Shown here: in pieces, positions 7,389-10,763 of the stretch | How positions within the stretch are numbered: the stretch's first letter is position 1 | How the letters are laid out: every line of letters begins with the position of its first letter | Assembly (NCBI GenBank): GCA_003446335.1 | Contig: DMAZ01000145.1 | Span: 1 to 10,763 of the forward strand | Reading direction: 5' to 3' | Source: Lachnospiraceae bacterium | GTDB taxonomy: Bacteria; Bacillota_A; Clostridia; Lachnospirales; Lachnospiraceae | Length of the DNA: 10,763 nucleotides | Translations under genes and position numbers: made by a program | Notes under the pieces: model-generated | Told to the model about the DNA's origin: nothing | Database searches by the model: none | Seen by the model: only the letters and a program-made list of their open reading frames with translations

Positions 7389-7410
7389 TGCAGAATAATA
7401 ATTCTCTGCA
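7389..7410. repeat. Inverted repeat upstream of the rightward hybrid kinase gene
   Basis: TGCAGA (7389-7394) and TCTGCA (7405-7410) are perfect inverted copies. The inner bases GAAT and ATTC can add further pairs if two bases bulge out. The repeat lies 58 nt before the TTG start in an otherwise AT-rich stretch, so it may be an operator or a leader hairpin. No regulator in the window has a DNA-binding domain that would obviously recognise it. Confidence 0.35.
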
Positions 7411-7453
7411 AATTTAAAAAAATATGAAGTGACTGACAAATCCTCATGAAGGT

Positions 7454-7461
7454 AAAGGTGG
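7454..7461 (+). promoter_or_regulatory. Ribosome binding site supporting a TTG start
   Basis: AAAGGTGG resembles AAGGAGG and ends 6 nt before the TTG at 7468. An in-frame stop (TAA at 7453-7455) rules out any longer form. The first in-frame ATG comes only at residue 106, inside the first PAS domain, so a TTG start is required. A nine-codon reading frame (MKVKVAVFG, 7446-7475) overlaps this start in another frame and could couple translation. Confidence 0.7.
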
Positions 7462-7467
7462 CTGTCT

Positions 7468-9822
7468 TTGGATAAAGATTATGGATTGATCGAATTAATA
7501 CTGAATTCTTCAGATGCAGGTATAATCGTATGCGATTTAGAGACCGGCAGTATTCTTTATGTCACAAAAAATATTGATGATTATTTTAAGGATCTCAATG
7601 TAAAAGAGTATACGGGCAGGAGTTGTCAGGAGTTATTCGCGGATGCGGCGTATGACTCCGGTATCCGGATTCTTGAAAAAATCAGTTCCGGTAAAGAATA
7701 TGAAATCGTAGAGTACTTTGAGCAGCGGAAAAAGTGCATCAGAGCGAAGGGAAGGGTGCTGGCTTATGAAGGCAACAGAGCCATGGCCCACTATTTTTAT
7801 GACATAACAAAGGAGCATCATCTTCAGACAAGTCTTCGCAACAGGTATTATTCCGAGATAACAATGATGTCGGGGGTATCTCCCTATGCACTTGGGACCT
7901 ACCGCATCAATCTTACCCGCAATACAATGGAAATCCCGCTGGGAAAGACTCCGGAGGGAATGGGTTTTCTGAATCCGATGAGTGTGGATTCTCTGTTCCG
8001 CTTTTTTGCGGGGCGATGCGGGGAGAGAGAAGAGGAGAAGACGTTTGCATCGATTTTTGACCGTCGAAAGCTCCTCCATGAATATGAGAGAGGAATTTCC
8101 AGGTTCTCTCTGGAACATACTTTCTATATGGAAACAAGTCGGGTCACATGGATCACAACGTCCGTCAATATGGCCAAAAATGTTGATACAGGTGATGTAG
8201 AGGCGATTCTGTACACGGTCGATATCAACCGTGAGAAGACCATGGAAGAGCTCCTGAACACCGTGGCGGATAATGATTATGACGGAATTTATCTCATTGA
8301 CGGGGAAATGTCCCGGGCATATGATCTTTATAATATGAGGCGCCATCCGGGACACCGCATCTCTGAGAGCGGAATACCTTACAGAAAACTGGTCGAGCGG
8401 ATCCTGATGAAGATACCGAAGAATTCGGATTCATATCTGGAAGTTTTTGAGATGCTCACGCTGGAAAATATCCGACGGGAGCTGAGACGCAGACCAAACT
8501 ATACCGTTTATTTTGATGTGGCCGATGAGAACGGCATGATGCGGCATAAGAAGTCTTCATTCTATACGATAGATGGGCCGGGGATGCTGATCTGCAATAC
8601 CGTACAGGATATCAGCGGTGTCGTTGAGAATGCCATGGAGCGTCAGAACGAGCTTCAGGATGCGCTGGAAAAAGTGCAGAATGCCCTGAATGCGAAGAAT
8701 GATATTCTCTATCGGCTCAACAGAGATATCCGCCTGCCTCTCAGCGCAGTCATCGGTCTTGCTGAGGTCGCGAGACTTGATGCGAACAAGGAGGGGATCC
8801 CGGATTATCTTGACAGGATCATTCGGGAAGGTGCCGCGATCCGTACGATCATAGACGATATGCTGGATCTCCACAGGATCGAGCACAGAGGCGTTGTGCT
8901 GGTACCTGAGCGGATGGATCTTGCGGAATTTTTCGGGATCCTGGAAGCAAAGCTCCTGCCGCGGGCAGGTGAACGAGGACTTCGATTTTCCATCAAGGTC
9001 GGCAGTCATGTTCCGCAGCAGATCATGGCAGACCGCTATCGGTTGGAGCAGGTGCTGACAAGGCTTCTGGAAAACACATTTGACTATAATGCCAACGGAG
9101 AGAGTGTCACTCTCCTTGTCACTGAGAGTGCTCGTGAACACAACAGAACGACATTAAAGTTCTCTATTCTTGACACATCGACCGGTTTGAATGCGGAGTA
9201 TCTGTCTTCTGTCTTCGAGCCGGTGGATCCGAAGGTCATCGTGAAAATCGAGAGACCCGAGCAGCTTGATCTGGGACTTATTCTGGCTAAGAATAACCTC
9301 GCTGCCATGGGGGGCAGAGTCTCTGTCGAGAGCGCGGAAGGGCAGGGAAGCCGCGTTACGGTCACGCTGACATTCCCGATTTCCTACGGTCAGGGAGAGA
9401 CATTCTTAAGGTTTGCTCAGGATGAACAGCGTGGTTACAATTTCCGCAGGGGACGCATTCTTCTTGTGGATGATCATAAAATCAGTCTTGAGATCGGCGT
9501 GAAGATGCTTGAAAAGGTCGGCATGGAAGTGGTCACAGCCATGAACGGTGAGGAAGCTGTACATACATTCCGCGATGAGAAGGGAAAATTCGATCTTATT
9601 TTCATGGATATTCAGATGCCGCTCATGGATGGTCTTGAGGCAACAAGTATCATACGCAGCGAAAGTGCTCTGGGCGGAGACCGTGTACCGATCGTGGCTA
9701 TGACGGCAAATGCCTATGAGGAAGATATAAGGGTAAGCCTTGATGCCGGAATGAATGAACATCTGACAAAACCATTTACCCCGAACGAACTTTATCGGGT
9801 GATGGCAAAATTTATAGGCTGA
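7468..9822 (+). CDS. PAS-containing hybrid histidine kinase-like protein with degenerate kinase core and intact receiver
   Basis: This is a 784-residue cytoplasmic protein with no membrane segment, started by TTG. Residues about 8-117 form a PAS domain. Residues about 130-257 look like a second PAS (ending VDINREK), and about 262-390 a third, more diverged sensory module. Residues 388-412 are a coiled-coil linker. A HisKA-like helix follows at 408-472, but the usual SHE/DIRTP reads NRDIRLP, so the phospho-accepting His is Arg419. In the ATPase-like domain (about 480-637) the first Asn of the N box is Arg532, G1 reads DTSTG (569-573) and G2 reads QLDLGL (599-604), losing glycines that hold ATP. 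The C-terminal receiver (661-784) is complete: Asp668, Asp669, phospho-acceptor Asp714, Thr746 and Lys768. It is probably a sensory pseudokinase whose receiver is phosphorylated by another route, perhaps the neighbouring kinase and Hpt. It is transcribed divergently from that operon. Confidence 0.93.
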   Translation: MDKDYGLIELILNSSDAGIIVCDLETGSILYVTKNIDDYFKDLNVKEYTGRSCQELFADAAYDSGIRILEKISSGKEYEIVEYFEQRKKCIRAKGRVLAYEGNRAMAHYFYDITKEHHLQTSLRNRYYSEITMMSGVSPYALGTYRINLTRNTMEIPLGKTPEGMGFLNPMSVDSLFRFFAGRCGEREEEKTFASIFDRRKLLHEYERGISRFSLEHTFYMETSRVTWITTSVNMAKNVDTGDVEAILYTVDINREKTMEELLNTVADNDYDGIYLIDGEMSRAYDLYNMRRHPGHRISESGIPYRKLVERILMKIPKNSDSYLEVFEMLTLENIRRELRRRPNYTVYFDVADENGMMRHKKSSFYTIDGPGMLICNTVQDISGVVENAMERQNELQDALEKVQNALNAKNDILYRLNRDIRLPLSAVIGLAEVARLDANKEGIPDYLDRIIREGAAIRTIIDDMLDLHRIEHRGVVLVPERMDLAEFFGILEAKLLPRAGERGLRFSIKVGSHVPQQIMADRYRLEQVLTRLLENTFDYNANGESVTLLVTESAREHNRTTLKFSILDTSTGLNAEYLSSVFEPVDPKVIVKIERPEQLDLGLILAKNNLAAMGGRVSVESAEGQGSRVTVTLTFPISYGQGETFLRFAQDEQRGYNFRRGRILLVDDHKISLEIGVKMLEKVGMEVVTAMNGEEAVHTFRDEKGKFDLIFMDIQMPLMDGLEATSIIRSESALGGDRVPIVAMTANAYEEDIRVSLDAGMNEHLTKPFTPNELYRVMAKFIG

Positions 9823-9866
9823 TGACACAGTCAATATCATCTGATTTTTAATTTGAGGAATGAGCG

Positions 9867-9903
9867 CCGGAGCAGGGGGATGAAACTCTCTGCTTCGGTC
9901 TTT
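9867..9903 (+). terminator. Probable intrinsic terminator of the rightward hybrid kinase gene
   Basis: CCGGAGCAG (9867-9875) pairs with CTGCTTCGG (9890-9898) through 9 bp including one G-U pair. GGGG and CTCT can extend the stem by four G-C/G-U pairs, closing a 6-nt loop. The stem is followed by TCTTTGTGTT, a moderate T-run. It begins 44 bp after the stop codon of the kinase-like gene, the expected place for its terminator. Confidence 0.65.
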
Positions 9904-9992
9904 GTGTTCAGCTCTTTCTGCGAGGATACGCAGGGATTCGCTTTGGAAGATGTCGGCTGACGCTGATTTGAATAATAATTTGGAGTATGATT

Positions 9993-10763
9993 ATGGTAAT
10001 TAAGCGTGATTTTATTTATACATTAAAAGGAAAGAACCGTCCGCTTCATATCTGGCTGCCGGATGATTACGATGAGACTGATGAGAGTTATCCCGTTATG
10101 TATTTCTTTGATGGACATAATCTCTTTTTTAATGAAGATGCCACTTTCGGAAAAAGCTGGGGACTGTACGAGTTTCTGAAACAGTGGCCGAAAAACATTA
10201 TTGTCGTGGGAATCGAATGCGGGCATGAGGGAGAGGAGCGTCTCTCCGAGTATAGTCCTTACCGAACAAAGACCGGATTTCTCAGCAGATATGAAGCCCT
10301 GGGAGAGGCGACTATGGAGTGGATCGTTCACGAAATCAAGCCCATGATCGACAGGGAATACCGTACGCTTCCGGAACGCAGTTGTACGGGAATTGCGGGA
10401 TCAAGCATGGGAGGACTCATGTCCGTATATGCCGTCGCCCGCTATAATGAGGTATTCTCGAAAGCTGCATGTGTATCAAGTTCTATCGTTTACTGCCGCA
10501 ATCAGCTTCTTCATGAGATGAATCAGAATGTGATGGATCCGGATACACGAGTTTTCCTGTCATGGGGAACCCGTGAAGCCCGGGGAGTCTTCGATCCCGA
10601 TAAAGAGGATACCGTCAGCTATACCTATAAATGCAATAAGGCAGTCGAGAATCGTATACTAAAGGCAAATGCGACACCGATGTTATATTGTCAGATCGGT
10701 GGAGGACACTGCGAGGCAGACTGGGAAAAGCAGGTACCGATTTTCATGGATTTTCTGTGGAGA
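9993..10763 (+). CDS. Predicted alpha/beta-hydrolase esterase (COG2819-like), C terminus cut by the window end
   Basis: 257 residues are visible with no stop before the window end. The protein belongs to the putative esterase family of alpha/beta hydrolases. It shows the early FFDGHNLFF at 38-46, the nucleophile elbow GSSMGG at 136-141 with Ser138, and a late GGGHCEADW at 236-244 with His239 as the likely catalytic base. The third member of the triad probably lies between about 190 and 205 and I cannot fix it. Family members end a few residues after this His block, so little is missing. There is no signal peptide, so it should act in the cytosol on an unknown ester. The ATG at 9987 is only 1 nt after GGAG; the ATG at 9993, with a 7-nt spacer, is the better start. 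A terminator-like hairpin upstream suggests its own transcription, but I see no good promoter. Confidence 0.88.
   Translation, partial: MVIKRDFIYTLKGKNRPLHIWLPDDYDETDESYPVMYFFDGHNLFFNEDATFGKSWGLYEFLKQWPKNIIVVGIECGHEGEERLSEYSPYRTKTGFLSRYEALGEATMEWIVHEIKPMIDREYRTLPERSCTGIAGSSMGGLMSVYAVARYNEVFSKAACVSSSIVYCRNQLLHEMNQNVMDPDTRVFLSWGTREARGVFDPDKEDTVSYTYKCNKAVENRILKANATPMLYCQIGGGHCEADWEKQVPIFMDFLWR

Larger units (their letters stand above)
7117..7467. other. AT-rich divergent regulatory region between the two hybrid-kinase genes
   Basis: This 351-bp gap has no convincing gene. It separates the leftward CheB-CheR kinase gene from the rightward hybrid gene and is clearly richer in A and T than the flanking genes, most strongly from about 7240 to 7440. 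It holds a good leftward promoter (7201-7229), two short inverted repeats (7139-7161 and 7389-7410) and the ribosome binding sites of both genes. For the rightward gene I see only weak promoter candidates, for example TTTACA at 7342-7347 with TAATGT 16 nt later. No known riboswitch was recognised. Confidence 0.7.

Noticed and set aside
7633..8355. 240-codon minus-strand open frame
   Set aside because: It is antisense to the PAS region of the rightward hybrid protein, with no domain and unusual composition rich in His, Ile and Cys.

Overview
The window looks like a low-to-mid-GC Gram-positive chromosome, most likely a clostridial (Lachnospiraceae-like) gut bacterium. This rests on the consistent GGAG/AGGAG ribosome binding sites, a TTG start, a DegV protein, an Hpt and cytoplasmic PAS hybrid kinases of the type common in that group, and a COG2819-like esterase. 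The genus cannot be read from the sequence. I see no insertion sequence, phage gene, tRNA, rRNA or CRISPR array.

Layout. Positions 1-42 hold what may be the first 14 codons of a leftward gene. Leftward genes follow: a DegV-family lipid-binding protein (169-1056), and a two-domain protein joining a maltose-type O-acetyltransferase to a patatin-like lipase (1125-2657). After a gap of about 280 bp with a strong hairpin comes a second leftward pair: a 121-aa Hpt phosphotransfer protein (2936-3301), and upstream of it a 1257-aa CheB-CheR-PAS-PAS-histidine kinase-receiver protein (3343-7116). An AT-rich divergent region of 351 bp (7117-7467) separates this pair from a rightward 784-aa PAS/kinase-like/receiver protein (7468-9822). 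That gene is followed by a terminator-like hairpin. Last is a rightward alpha/beta-hydrolase esterase (from 9993), cut by the window end close to its C terminus.

How the genes may work together. The centre of the window looks like a cytoplasmic phosphorelay. The CheB-CheR hybrid kinase has all kinase and receiver residues in place, and the Hpt (phosphorylatable His62) is its operon partner. The divergent hybrid protein keeps a complete receiver domain, but its kinase core is degenerate: the phospho-accepting His is Arg419 and the G1 and G2 ATP-binding glycines are altered. The simplest model is that the intact kinase phosphorylates its own receiver, the Hpt carries the phosphate onward, and the receiver of the pseudokinase-like protein is one destination. 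No DNA-binding, GGDEF or other classical output domain, chemoreceptor or CheA is present in the window, so the output is unknown.

The two most unusual items are this active-kinase/Hpt/pseudokinase arrangement and the acetyltransferase-patatin fusion next to degV. For three genes the ribosome binding site supports a start different from the longest ATG-started frame (2657, 7116, 9993), and one gene starts with TTG (7468).
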